Shown here piece after piece: positions 56,173 through 64,000 of a stretch of 64,000 nucleotides of DNA (position 1 is its first letter; the number at the start of each line of letters is the position of its first letter). The position numbers and the translations under genes were made by a program. A model generated the notes under the pieces. It ran no database searches. It saw only the letters and a program-made list of their open reading frames with translations, and was not told the DNA's origin. The DNA comes from Pannonibacter sp. XCT-53 (GTDB lineage: Bacteria > Pseudomonadota > Alphaproteobacteria > Rhizobiales > Stappiaceae): the NCBI RefSeq assembly GCF_009915765.1, contig NZ_JAABLQ010000001.1, positions 1,922,001 through 1,986,000 on the forward strand. The letters run 5' to 3'.

Positions 56173-56597
56173 CGGTTCCCCGCCTGCCTCATCCATCCCG
56201 GCATTCCTCCTAGCATCCGGCGCGGCCAATGTCCAAGCCGGGGCGCAGGTCAGCGCACCAAGGGGATAATTGCTGTGCTTCAATTACAACAGTAAATGAA
56301 AGGAAATCGTTAAGGAATTGGTTTCCTTGCGGGAAGTCGCGATGTGGCGCGCCAGTGCGGTGGCCCCTGACCGGCGATGATCGCAGCGGGCTCGCCCCCC
56401 GGACCCGGGGCGGAGACCCGTGGAATCGCCCTCCGCCGCCCCGACTCGCCGCCCTGACCGTCCCGGACGGCGGATTTGGCGAGGAAAATGTCGTGCCTCC
56501 CACTTTTCATCCCGCCCCCCCGTTCCTAATGTGCGCGCGACTTCAGACACCGGCGCCCTCCTCCCAGACCCGGCGCCCGACCGGAAAGGCCTTTCCC
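56173..56597. promoter_or_regulatory. Divergent region between kpsD and folD
   Basis: 425 bases without a supported gene. 56270-56330 is strikingly AT-rich for this genome and should hold the kpsD promoter on the minus strand; AT-rich blocks of this kind are also bound by Ros/MucR-type repressors of surface polysaccharide genes, though no specific site is claimed. The right half is GC-rich upstream of folD. Confidence 0.4.
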
Positions 56598-57521
56598 ATG
56601 AGCCAGCCCTCGCTCCAGGCAACCCTCATCGACGGAAAGGCGGTTGCCGCCTCCGTCCGTGCCGAGATCACCGCGCGGGCCGGCCGACTTTTCGCCGAAA
56701 CCGGACGCAAGCCGGGACTGGCCGTGGTGCTGGTGGGCGAGGACCCGGCCAGCCAGGTCTATGTCCGCAACAAGGACAAGGCGGCGGCAGCCTGCGGCTT
56801 TCATTCGGTCAAGCACACGCTGCCGGCCGACACGGCCGAGGCCGATCTGCTGGCGCTGGTCGCCGCACTCAATGCCGACGAGGCGATCCACGGCATTCTC
56901 GTCCAGCTGCCGCTGCCCGGACACATCGACGAGGGCAAGGTGCTGCGGCTGATCCGGCCGGAAAAGGACGTCGACGGCTTCCATCCGGTCAATGTCGGGC
57001 TGCTCGCCACGGGCGACCGGGAGCAGGCGCTGGTGCCCTGCACGCCGGCCGGCAGTCTGGTCCTGCTGAAACGGACCCTGGACCGGCCGCTCGCCGGTCT
57101 GGACGCGGTGGTCATCGGCCGCTCCAACATTGTCGGCAAGCCGATGGCGCAGCTGCTGCTGGCCGAAAGCTGCACCGTCACCATCGCCCACAGCCGGACC
57201 CGGAACCTGCCCGACGTCGTCCGCCGCGCCGACATCGTGGTGGCGGCGGTGGGGCGGCCGGAGATGGTCCGGGGCGACTGGATCAAGCCGGGGGCGACGG
57301 TGATCGATGTGGGGATCAACCGTGTCCCCGATCCTGCCCGCGGCGGCGACGCCACGCGGCTGGTCGGCGACGTCGCCTTTGCCGAGGCAGCAGCCCATGC
57401 CGGCGCGATCACGCCGGTTCCCGGCGGCGTCGGCCCGATGACCATCGCCATGCTGATGGCCAACACGCTGACGGCGGCGCGCCGGCTGCTCGGCCTGGCG
57501 CCGGAACCGGACCTGTTCTGA
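56598..57521 (+). CDS. folD: Bifunctional methylene-THF dehydrogenase/methenyl-THF cyclohydrolase
   Basis: 307 residues from ATG 56598. FolD motifs: [23 protein letters not shown] (with the catalytic Tyr and Lys), [54 protein letters not shown] and [12 protein letters not shown]. It interconverts methylene-THF and formyl-THF with NADP. Together with the MetF-like enzyme and Fhs it completes the oxidation of methyl-THF from the corrinoid cluster, though the gene stands apart, between capsule and TAM genes. Confidence 0.95.
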   Translation: MSQPSLQATLIDGKAVAASVRAEITARAGRLFAETGRKPGLAVVLVGEDPASQVYVRNKDKAAAACGFHSVKHTLPADTAEADLLALVAALNADEAIHGILVQLPLPGHIDEGKVLRLIRPEKDVDGFHPVNVGLLATGDREQALVPCTPAGSLVLLKRTLDRPLAGLDAVVIGRSNIVGKPMAQLLLAESCTVTIAHSRTRNLPDVVRRADIVVAAVGRPEMVRGDWIKPGATVIDVGINRVPDPARGGDATRLVGDVAFAEAAAHAGAITPVPGGVGPMTIAMLMANTLTAARRLLGLAPEPDLF

Positions 57522-57757
57522 GGCGTTGATCTGCCGGGCGATGCCTCGAATGAGCGACAAAGGCTTAACCGGTTGATCACTATAGTAGGGATTGCGGTGC
57601 GGCGGAGCGGCACCGGGCGCGGGGCAAGCCCCGTCCGGTGTGGCGAGGCCCGGCCGCAGCAGGCATGCCGGCTCGCCAAGGGCGACGGGGCATGCGATAC
57701 AGACCTCAGGCCGTGGATCCGCCATGGCCGGGGGCTTCACATGGCGGCTGCGAGTTG
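57522..57757 (+). promoter_or_regulatory. Region upstream of tamA
   Basis: 236 bases, no gene supported. TATAGT (57581-57586) is a good -10 match, but no -35 stands at the right distance. Just before it lies the palindrome AACCGGTT (57567-57574). Confidence 0.3.
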
Positions 57758-59728
57758 ATGCGAGTTCCGTCCCACATGTCCGGGTCTGAAGGGCCGCGCC
57801 TGCCGGCGCAGCGGCCGACGACCGGTCGTGTCCGGGCGCTGGCCCTCCCGGGTGCCGGCCTGCTTGCGCTCGCAGTCGGGCTGACCGCCCTGCCCGGCCC
57901 GGCGACCGCCTTCGAGCTGTTCGGCTACCGGCTGTGGGGCTCGGCCAGCGACGCGGGGGCTGCGGCCGACGCCTTCCCCTACCAGCCGGTCCTGACCCTG
58001 CAGGGCGGCGACGAGCCCCTGAAGCAGCGGCTGACGGCTGCCTCGCTGCTGATGAGCGAGGCGACCGATGCGCCGTCGGGCGAATCCGGTCTCATTGCCC
58101 GCGCGCTCAACGATTTCGACCGGCTTGTTGCCCAGCTCTATGTCGAGGGCCGCTACGGCGGAACGGTCGACATCCGCATCGCCGGCCTGCCGCTGCAGAC
58201 GGCGCTGCAGCAGGGCAGCCTGCCGGGCCCGCGTCCGGTTCCGGTCAGCATCGCGATTTCCGCCGGGCCGATGTTCACATTCGGCGACGTGCGCATCGGC
58301 ACGCAGGGCGCGGCCGCCGGCCAGCTCTCGACCGATCCCGGTTTCTGGGGCCTTGCGCCCGGGACGCTGGCCGATTCGACCAAGGTCCTGGCAGCCGAGC
58401 GCCAGATCCTGACCAGCCTTCGCGCCCGTGGCTATCCCAAGGCACGCATCGTCACCCGCGACATCACCGCCGACCATGCCAACGATCATCTCGACGTGAC
58501 CCTTGTCGCCGATGCCGGCGCGCAGGCGCGTTTCGGCGCGGTCAGCGTCACCGGAACGTCGGTCACCGACCCGGCCTTCGTCGTTGCCCAGGCAATGATC
58601 CCGGAAGGGGCGGTCTACGACCCGGAGGTCCTGGCCAAGGCGCAGAAGCGCCTCAACGATCTCGGCATCTTTGCCAGCGTCACCATGGTCGAGGCCGACA
58701 GCGTCGGCCCGGACGGCAGCCTGCCGGTGACGATCGAGGTGGCGGAGCGCAAGCGCCACGTGCTGGGTGCCGGTGCCACCTGGTCCTCGACCGAAGGCGG
58801 CGGCCTGGAAGCCTACTGGCGCCGACGCAACCTGTTCGGCCAGGGCGAGCTGCTGTCGGTCGAGGGGTCTGTCGGCCGGCTGGGCAACTCGTCGCTGACG
58901 GACATGGAATATGCCGCGCGGATTGCCTTCGAGAAGCCGGGCGTGTTCGGTCCGCTGACCAGCTTCAGCACCTCGTTCTCGGCCAAGCAGGAGGCGCCGA
59001 ACGCCTACACCAGCCGCTCGGCCACCTATGACGCCTATCTGAAGCGGACCTTCACCGACACGCTCAGCGGCCGGGCCGGCTTCGAGACGGCTTTCATCGA
59101 CGAGACCGATGCCTATGGCAAGAAGACCTACCTGCTCGGGGGGCTGCCGGCGGACCTCACCTTCGACAACCGCGACGATGCGCTGAACCCCTCGCGCGGG
59201 TTCCTGGCGACGGCCTTCGCCGAGCCCGCCTATGACATCCGCAACCGCAACATGATGCTGTTCCTGCGCGGCTCGGTGTCGAGCTACGTGGCGCTCGACG
59301 AGGCACGGCGCTTCGTGCTGGCCGGCCGCCTCTCGACCGGCAGCATCGTCGGACCGCAGGTGGACGACATTCCCGCCGGCCGGCGCTTCTTTGCCGGCGG
59401 CGGCGGCTCGATCCGCGGCTACGCCTACCGCAATGTCGGACCGCGCCGCAACGGCGAGGTGACGGGCGGACGCAGCGTCCTGGAACTGTCTGGCGAGGTG
59501 CGGGTGCGCCTGACGGAGACCTTCGGCGCAGTCGCCTTCGTCGATGCCGGCAATGTCTACAAGTCGTCGGTGCCGGACTTCTCGCGCCCCTTCAAGATCG
59601 GTGTCGGCGCGGGGTTGCGCTACTTCACGCCGATCGGTCCGCTGCGGCTTGACGTGGCGGTCCCACTTTCGCCGGAAAAAGGTGATCCTGATTTCGCGAT
59701 CTACCTTGGCCTGAGCCAGGCCTTCTGA
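57758..59728 (+). CDS. tamA: Translocation and assembly module outer-membrane protein TamA
   Basis: 656 residues from ATG 57758; a later ATG at 57776 is equally possible, neither has a strong Shine-Dalgarno. Signal peptide with the hydrophobic stretch ALPGAGLLALAVGLTAL, cleaved near ATAFELF. Three POTRA-like units follow to about 360 (AGPMFTFGDVRIGTQG; FGAVSVTGTSVTDPAFV), then an Omp85 beta-barrel with FAGGGGSIRGYAYRNVGPR (the VRGF/Y-type substrate loop) and the C-terminal aromatic strand IYLGLSQAF. It works with TamB to insert or carry outer-membrane components. tamB begins 14 bases on. Confidence 0.88.
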   Translation: MRVPSHMSGSEGPRLPAQRPTTGRVRALALPGAGLLALAVGLTALPGPATAFELFGYRLWGSASDAGAAADAFPYQPVLTLQGGDEPLKQRLTAASLLMSEATDAPSGESGLIARALNDFDRLVAQLYVEGRYGGTVDIRIAGLPLQTALQQGSLPGPRPVPVSIAISAGPMFTFGDVRIGTQGAAAGQLSTDPGFWGLAPGTLADSTKVLAAERQILTSLRARGYPKARIVTRDITADHANDHLDVTLVADAGAQARFGAVSVTGTSVTDPAFVVAQAMIPEGAVYDPEVLAKAQKRLNDLGIFASVTMVEADSVGPDGSLPVTIEVAERKRHVLGAGATWSSTEGGGLEAYWRRRNLFGQGELLSVEGSVGRLGNSSLTDMEYAARIAFEKPGVFGPLTSFSTSFSAKQEAPNAYTSRSATYDAYLKRTFTDTLSGRAGFETAFIDETDAYGKKTYLLGGLPADLTFDNRDDALNPSRGFLATAFAEPAYDIRNRNMMLFLRGSVSSYVALDEARRFVLAGRLSTGSIVGPQVDDIPAGRRFFAGGGGSIRGYAYRNVGPRRNGEVTGGRSVLELSGEVRVRLTETFGAVAFVDAGNVYKSSVPDFSRPFKIGVGAGLRYFTPIGPLRLDVAVPLSPEKGDPDFAIYLGLSQAF

Positions 59729-59742
59729 GTCGGACCAGACAC

Positions 59743-62700
59743 TTGCGGCGCATTCTCAAAGCCCTGCTTTACACCGCCCTCGGCACCACGGCGCTGGCCG
59801 GGCTGGCGCTCGCCGTCGTGCCGACCCCGCTCGGGGAAGGTCTGATCCAGCGGCTGGCCAACGACGCCCTCGCCCGGCCGGACGGGGGAGCCCGGCTGGA
59901 GGGCCTGTCGATCTCGTGGTCCGGGGACATCCGGGCCGACAGCCTGACGCTGAGCGATGCCGGGGGCCCCTATGCCGTGCTGAGCGGCCTCGGGCTCGAC
60001 TGGCAGCCGCTGGCGCTGCTTGCCGGCGAGGCCCGGATCCGCAGTCTGGCCGTCGAGCGCATCGCCCTTGAGCGTCGGCCCGTGCCGGCGCGGCCCGACG
60101 AGGCGGACACCGGGACTGAGGGCGGGCCGATGCTGCCGGTGGCCTCGGTGCGGCTCGAGACGCTGCGGCTGCCGCGGATCGAGCTGGCGGCCGCTGTTGC
60201 CGGCGTGCCCGTGACGCTCGCCGCCGATGGCTCCGCCACGGCAGAGGCCCATCCGGAGCGGCTGAGCGCCCGGCTCGCGGTGCAGCGCATCGACGGCACG
60301 CCGGGATCGCTCGCCGCCGACGTGACCCTTGCCCCGAGCGAGGGCACGCTGGATGTCACCGTCAAGGCGGGAGAGCCGCGCGGCGGCCTGATTGCGCGCC
60401 TTGCTGGCCTTGACGACCTGCCGGCGGTGGATTTCGACCTTACCGGCTCCGGCCCCCTGTCCGACTGGGCCGCGCGCCTCGCGCTTGCCCTTGACGGACG
60501 CCCCACGGTCGCAGGCACCGCCCGGATGGCGGCGTCCGCCGACGATAGCCGCAGCCTCAGCCTCGACCTGTCCGGCGATCTCGCGCCGCTCGCCCCGCCG
60601 GCTGCGGGCGCGCTTGTCGTCGGCACCACGGGGCTCACCGCCAGCGCCCGGCTGTCCCCCCGCTTCCTGCCGCTCGACGGCAGCCTCCGGCTGACCTCCG
60701 ACACCCTGACCCTGACGGCGACGGGCACCTATGCCCCCGACAGCGGAACGATTGCAGTCACCTCGGACCTGCGGCTTGCGGCCGATGGCGGCGCGCTGAT
60801 CGGCATCGACACCGGCTCGGGCCTGGCCACGCTTGCCAGCCTCACTGGCTCGGTCCGGCTGGAAGGACCGCTCGACCGCGCGACCTGGCACGCCAGCCTC
60901 GAGACCGACCGGCTGAGCACGCCGCAAGGTGCCCTCGCCTCCGCCCGGCTGGAGGCCACCGGGGTCGGCGCGAACCTCACCCGCAGCGGCTTCTCCCTGC
61001 CGGTCTCGGCCACCTTGCGCCTCGCCGGCATCGCCCCGAGCGATCCGCGTCTTTCTGCCTTTGCCGGCAGCGGCGAGATGGACCTCGCCGGCCGCGTCAC
61101 CCTGCCGGGACGCGGTCCGGTGTTGCAGCTCGCCCGCGGCAGCGCGACGCTTGCCCCGCTCGGCGTGACGCTTGGCGAGGGCACGCTGGGATCCGGTCCC
61201 TCCAACCTGACGGGCGAGCTGCGCGTGCCTGACCTGTCGGGCCTTGCCGGCCTCGCCGGGCGGCCGCTGGCCGGCAGCCTCGGGGTTGGCTTCCGGGCGG
61301 AGGGGACGCCGGCGGACAGCGCCGGCAGTCTGGCCCTGTCCGTGGCCGCCACCGATCTGTCCACCGGCCTCGCGCCGCTGGATGGTCTGCTGGCCGGCGC
61401 GTCGCAGGCGACCGCGACGCTGACCCGCGCAGCCGATGGCGCGCTCGGCCTGCGCGACCTTGCCGTGACGACCCCGGCTGCGACCCTGACCGGCACCCTC
61501 GATCTTGCGCCTGATGCCGGGAGCGGGTCCGGGGATGGGCTGGACGGCGAGATCCGGGTGTCCCTGTCCGATCTCGGCCGCCTTGACCCGCGCCTTGACG
61601 GCACGCTGGCGCTCGAGGCGGACCTTGCGGGGGCGCTCGCCCGGCCCGCGCTCGACGTGACGGCCACCTCCGGGCGCATCGGCCTTGCCGGCACGCCGCT
61701 CACCGACCTGTCGCTTGCCTTCAATGGCGCAGCCGATCCGGCGGCCCCGCGTGGCTCGCTCAATCTCTCCGCCCGCCTCAACGGCGCGCCGCTGGTCGCC
61801 CGGGGTGATCTGGACAGCCAGGCCGGACAGGCCCGCCTCAGCGGCTTCGAGGCCGCCGTCGGCGGCAACCGGCTGACGGGCGATCTGGTGGTCGGCGACC
61901 TCGGCAAGGCGCTCGAGACCATTTCCGGCACACTGACCCTGGACGCGCCGGACTTGTCCGAGCTGTCGCCGCTGGCCCTGACGCCGCTCTCCGGCCGGCT
62001 TGCGGCCCGGGCGGTCCTCTCCGCCGACGCGGCCGGTTCGCGCCTGAAGCTGACGGCGGACGGGGCCGGCGTGAGCCTGCCGCAGGCCGCCGCCGACAGC
62101 CTGCGGGTCGACGTCGATCTCACGGATCTGGCCTCGGTGCCGCAGGCCGCGGGCCAGGTGACGGCGACCGGTCTTCTGGCTGGCGGCACACGCCTCGCGT
62201 CCCTGTCGGCGAGCGCAAGCAGCGACGGCAGCCGCACCGATTTCACCCTCGACGCCCGCCTGCCCGGCGCAGGCAAGGACGGGGTCACCGCAGCCGGCAG
62301 CCTGACGGCCACGGGTTCCGGCTTCGATCTTGCCCTGACACGGCTCGACGGGCTCTACACCGGCCTCAAGACCGCGCTGGTGCGCCCTGCCCGCCTCTCC
62401 TATGCCAACGGAACCGCCCGGCTGGACGAGGTCGCGCTGGCGCTCGGCTCCGGCTCGCTGGTGGTTCAGGGCACGGCCGGCGACACGCTCGCCCTCACGG
62501 GAACACTGCGCGCCGTGCCGCTGGCGCTCGCCAACTCCGTCCGTCCGGGCCTCGGTCTTGCCGGCACGCTGAGCGGTTCGGTGCAGGTGAGCGGCCCGGC
62601 CAAGGCGCCCGTCGCCGCCTGGCAGCTCACCGGTCAGGGCCTGTCGGCGGCGCAGCTTGCGGCCAGCGGCATCGCGCCGCTCGGGCTTGAGAGCCGGGGC

Positions 62701-64000
62701 AGCCTGTCCGGCCAGCGGGTGGAGCAGTCCAGCCGCCTCACCGGCGACGGCGGCCTGACGCTGACGGTCGCCGGCCCGGTCGGCCTTGGCGGCAGCGGCT
62801 CGCTCGGACTTGACGTGACCGGCACCGTTCCGCTCGCGCTTGCCCGGTTGCCGCTCCTGCGCGCCGGCTTCAGGGCCGAGGGGACGCTGGCGGTGTCCGG
62901 TCGGGTCGGCGGCTCCTTCGCCGCGCCCGACTATGCGCTGAGCGCCCGGCCACAGGGCATCAGCCTGACCGAGTTCTCCTCCGGCTTCACCCTGCGCAAC
63001 GTCGCCGGCAGCCTCGACGTGACCCGGGACCGGGTGGTGCTCAACGGGCTTGCCGCTGCCATTGCCGCCGGCGGGACCGTGCGGGCGGGCGGCTCGATCG
63101 GTCTGGGGGCCGGGTTGCCGGCCGACATCTCGGTGACGGTCGAGAACGGCCGCTACAGCGATGGCCGCGTCGTGTCGGCCGATCTCGGAGCGGCGCTGAA
63201 GATCGCCGGACCGCTGGCGGGCGGCGGCGTGCTCTCGGGCAGCGTGACCATCAGCAGTGCCAACATCGCCATCCCGGAAACGCTGCCCGGCGGCCTGTCG
63301 CCGCTGGCGGTGCGCCATGTCAACGCGCCGAAGCCGGTGCGCGACCAGGTGGCCGAACTCCGCCAGGACACCGGCGGTGCGGCGGCCGGCGGCGGCCCGG
63401 GCGCGGGCGGCGGTCTCGGCCTCGACGTCACCGTGAACGCGCCCGCCCGCATCTTCGTGCGCGGCCGCGGCCTCGATGCGGAGCTGGGCGGATCGCTGCG
63501 GATCGTGGGCACCACGGCCGCGCCCCAGGCCGTCGGCGGGTTTGCGCTGCGCCGGGGTCAGCTCGACGTCCTGACGCGACGCCTCGCCTTCTCGCGCGGC
63601 AACGCCACCTTCACCGGGTCGCTCACGCCCACCCTCGATTTCGTTGCCACCACCACGGCCGGCTCGACCTCGATCAACGTGACCATCAGCGGCAGTGCGG
63701 CCGATCCGGTCATTGCGCTGACCTCGTCGCCGGCGCTGCCGCAGGACGAGATCCTGGCCCAGCTCCTGTTCGACAAGAGCATGACCAGCCTCTCGCCCAC
63801 CCAGATCGCCCAGCTCGCCGCCGCCGTGGCCACGCTCACCGGCGGCAGCGACACCGGGCCGCTGGCGCAGCTGCGCAAGTCGCTTGGCCTCGATGTGGTC
63901 GACGTGAACCTCGGGGCCACCGGCGGCCCGTCCCTCGCGGTCGGCAAGTACATCAACGACAACATCTACCTCGGCGTCGAGCAGGGGGCCGGACGTGATT
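59743..64000 (+). CDS. tamB: Translocation and assembly module inner-membrane protein TamB (3' end cut by window)
   Basis: The frame is open from a TTG at 59743 to the window end, 1419 full codons. N-terminal signal anchor (LRRILKALLYTALGTTALAGLALAVV), then a very long AsmA/TamB-like periplasmic run of beta-rich repeats (for example LDGLLAGASQATATLTRAADG), and the DUF490/TamB C-terminal domain in progress (DEILAQLLFDKSM, LDVVDVNLGATGGPSLAVGKY, NDNIYLGVEQGAG). TTG start is chosen because it lies 14 bases after tamA and leads straight into the anchor. TamB bridges the membranes with TamA and is also linked to phospholipid transport. About 50-100 residues are missing. Confidence 0.9.
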   Translation, partial: MRRILKALLYTALGTTALAGLALAVVPTPLGEGLIQRLANDALARPDGGARLEGLSISWSGDIRADSLTLSDAGGPYAVLSGLGLDWQPLALLAGEARIRSLAVERIALERRPVPARPDEADTGTEGGPMLPVASVRLETLRLPRIELAAAVAGVPVTLAADGSATAEAHPERLSARLAVQRIDGTPGSLAADVTLAPSEGTLDVTVKAGEPRGGLIARLAGLDDLPAVDFDLTGSGPLSDWAARLALALDGRPTVAGTARMAASADDSRSLSLDLSGDLAPLAPPAAGALVVGTTGLTASARLSPRFLPLDGSLRLTSDTLTLTATGTYAPDSGTIAVTSDLRLAADGGALIGIDTGSGLATLASLTGSVRLEGPLDRATWHASLETDRLSTPQGALASARLEATGVGANLTRSGFSLPVSATLRLAGIAPSDPRLSAFAGSGEMDLAGRVTLPGRGPVLQLARGSATLAPLGVTLGEGTLGSGPSNLTGELRVPDLSGLAGLAGRPLAGSLGVGFRAEGTPADSAGSLALSVAATDLSTGLAPLDGLLAGASQATATLTRAADGALGLRDLAVTTPAATLTGTLDLAPDAGSGSGDGLDGEIRVSLSDLGRLDPRLDGTLALEADLAGALARPALDVTATSGRIGLAGTPLTDLSLAFNGAADPAAPRGSLNLSARLNGAPLVARGDLDSQAGQARLSGFEAAVGGNRLTGDLVVGDLGKALETISGTLTLDAPDLSELSPLALTPLSGRLAARAVLSADAAGSRLKLTADGAGVSLPQAAADSLRVDVDLTDLASVPQAAGQVTATGLLAGGTRLASLSASASSDGSRTDFTLDARLPGAGKDGVTAAGSLTATGSGFDLALTRLDGLYTGLKTALVRPARLSYANGTARLDEVALALGSGSLVVQGTAGDTLALTGTLRAVPLALANSVRPGLGLAGTLSGSVQVSGPAKAPVAAWQLTGQGLSAAQLAASGIAPLGLESRGSLSGQRVEQSSRLTGDGGLTLTVAGPVGLGGSGSLGLDVTGTVPLALARLPLLRAGFRAEGTLAVSGRVGGSFAAPDYALSARPQGISLTEFSSGFTLRNVAGSLDVTRDRVVLNGLAAAIAAGGTVRAGGSIGLGAGLPADISVTVENGRYSDGRVVSADLGAALKIAGPLAGGGVLSGSVTISSANIAIPETLPGGLSPLAVRHVNAPKPVRDQVAELRQDTGGAAAGGGPGAGGGLGLDVTVNAPARIFVRGRGLDAELGGSLRIVGTTAAPQAVGGFALRRGQLDVLTRRLAFSRGNATFTGSLTPTLDFVATTTAGSTSINVTISGSAADPVIALTSSPALPQDEILAQLLFDKSMTSLSPTQIAQLAAAVATLTGGSDTGPLAQLRKSLGLDVVDVNLGATGGPSLAVGKYINDNIYLGVEQGAGRD

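Noticed and set aside
59701-63318. A 1205-codon minus-strand frame in the tamB region
   Set aside because: The plus frame has a signal anchor and TamB C-terminal motifs; the minus frame is a low-complexity Arg/Gly/Ala shadow.

Overview
High-GC, densely coding chromosomal DNA of an alphaproteobacterium, most likely of the Hyphomicrobiales (Rhizobiales). The grounds are a rhizobial-type rkp K-antigen lipid locus (polyketide/fatty-acid synthase, alpha-oxoamine synthase, SDR), a pruR-dcpA-like pair known from Agrobacterium, a TPR flagellin-glycosyltransferase-like gene beside sialic-acid genes, and an aerobic corrinoid methyltransferase cluster of the kind common in marine alphaproteobacteria. 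A Stappia-like marine genus is possible but cannot be fixed from sequence reading alone. No rRNA, tRNA, CRISPR array, transposase or integrase gene was seen.

Layout. (1) 1-1059: 3' part of a globin-coupled chemoreceptor. (2) 1145-6616: sialic/nonulosonic-acid cassette (TPR glycosyltransferase, CMP-sugar synthetase, NeuB, NeuC, TylF-type methyltransferase). (3) 6665-11614: ferredoxin-NADP reductase, a GbdR-like GlxA/AraC regulator, and a PruR/DcpA-type pterin-sensing c-di-GMP module. (4) 11729-28541: one-carbon/betaine demethylation cluster: formate-THF ligase, corrinoid protein, DUF1638, Virulence_fact-family protein, MetF-like reductase, methyl-THF:corrinoid methyltransferase, a small orphan, a [2Fe-2S]-ASKHA reductive activator, betaine-homocysteine methyltransferase, a dimethylglycine dehydrogenase-like flavoprotein and a non-pyrrolysine MttB-family methyltransferase. 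A VapBC pair and an AT-rich island carrying an ApeA-like HEPN defence gene interrupt it. (5) 29232-56172: ABC-transporter-dependent capsule locus, with an rkpA-rkpG operon converging on a seven-gene kpsEMT-DUF6447-kpsSC-rkpH operon, then gmd, an unknown protein, two GT4 glycosyltransferases, a second KpsS, a secreted serine protease and the KpsD-type exporter. (6) 56598-64000: folD, then tamA and tamB (3' end cut by the window).

How the genes work together. Region 4 plus folD can be read as a full route for betaine methyl groups: methyltransferase to corrinoid to methyl-THF, oxidation by MetF and FolD, and ATP recovery with formate release by Fhs, while dimethylglycine goes to the flavoprotein. 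The capsule region appears to make its own lipid anchor (PKS chain, PLP-dependent release with an amino acid, SDR reduction), adds Kdo by KpsS/KpsC, and exports through KpsMT-KpsE-KpsD. Repeats lie mainly between operons: a two-hairpin palindromic element at two loci, and two unrelated short tandem repeats.
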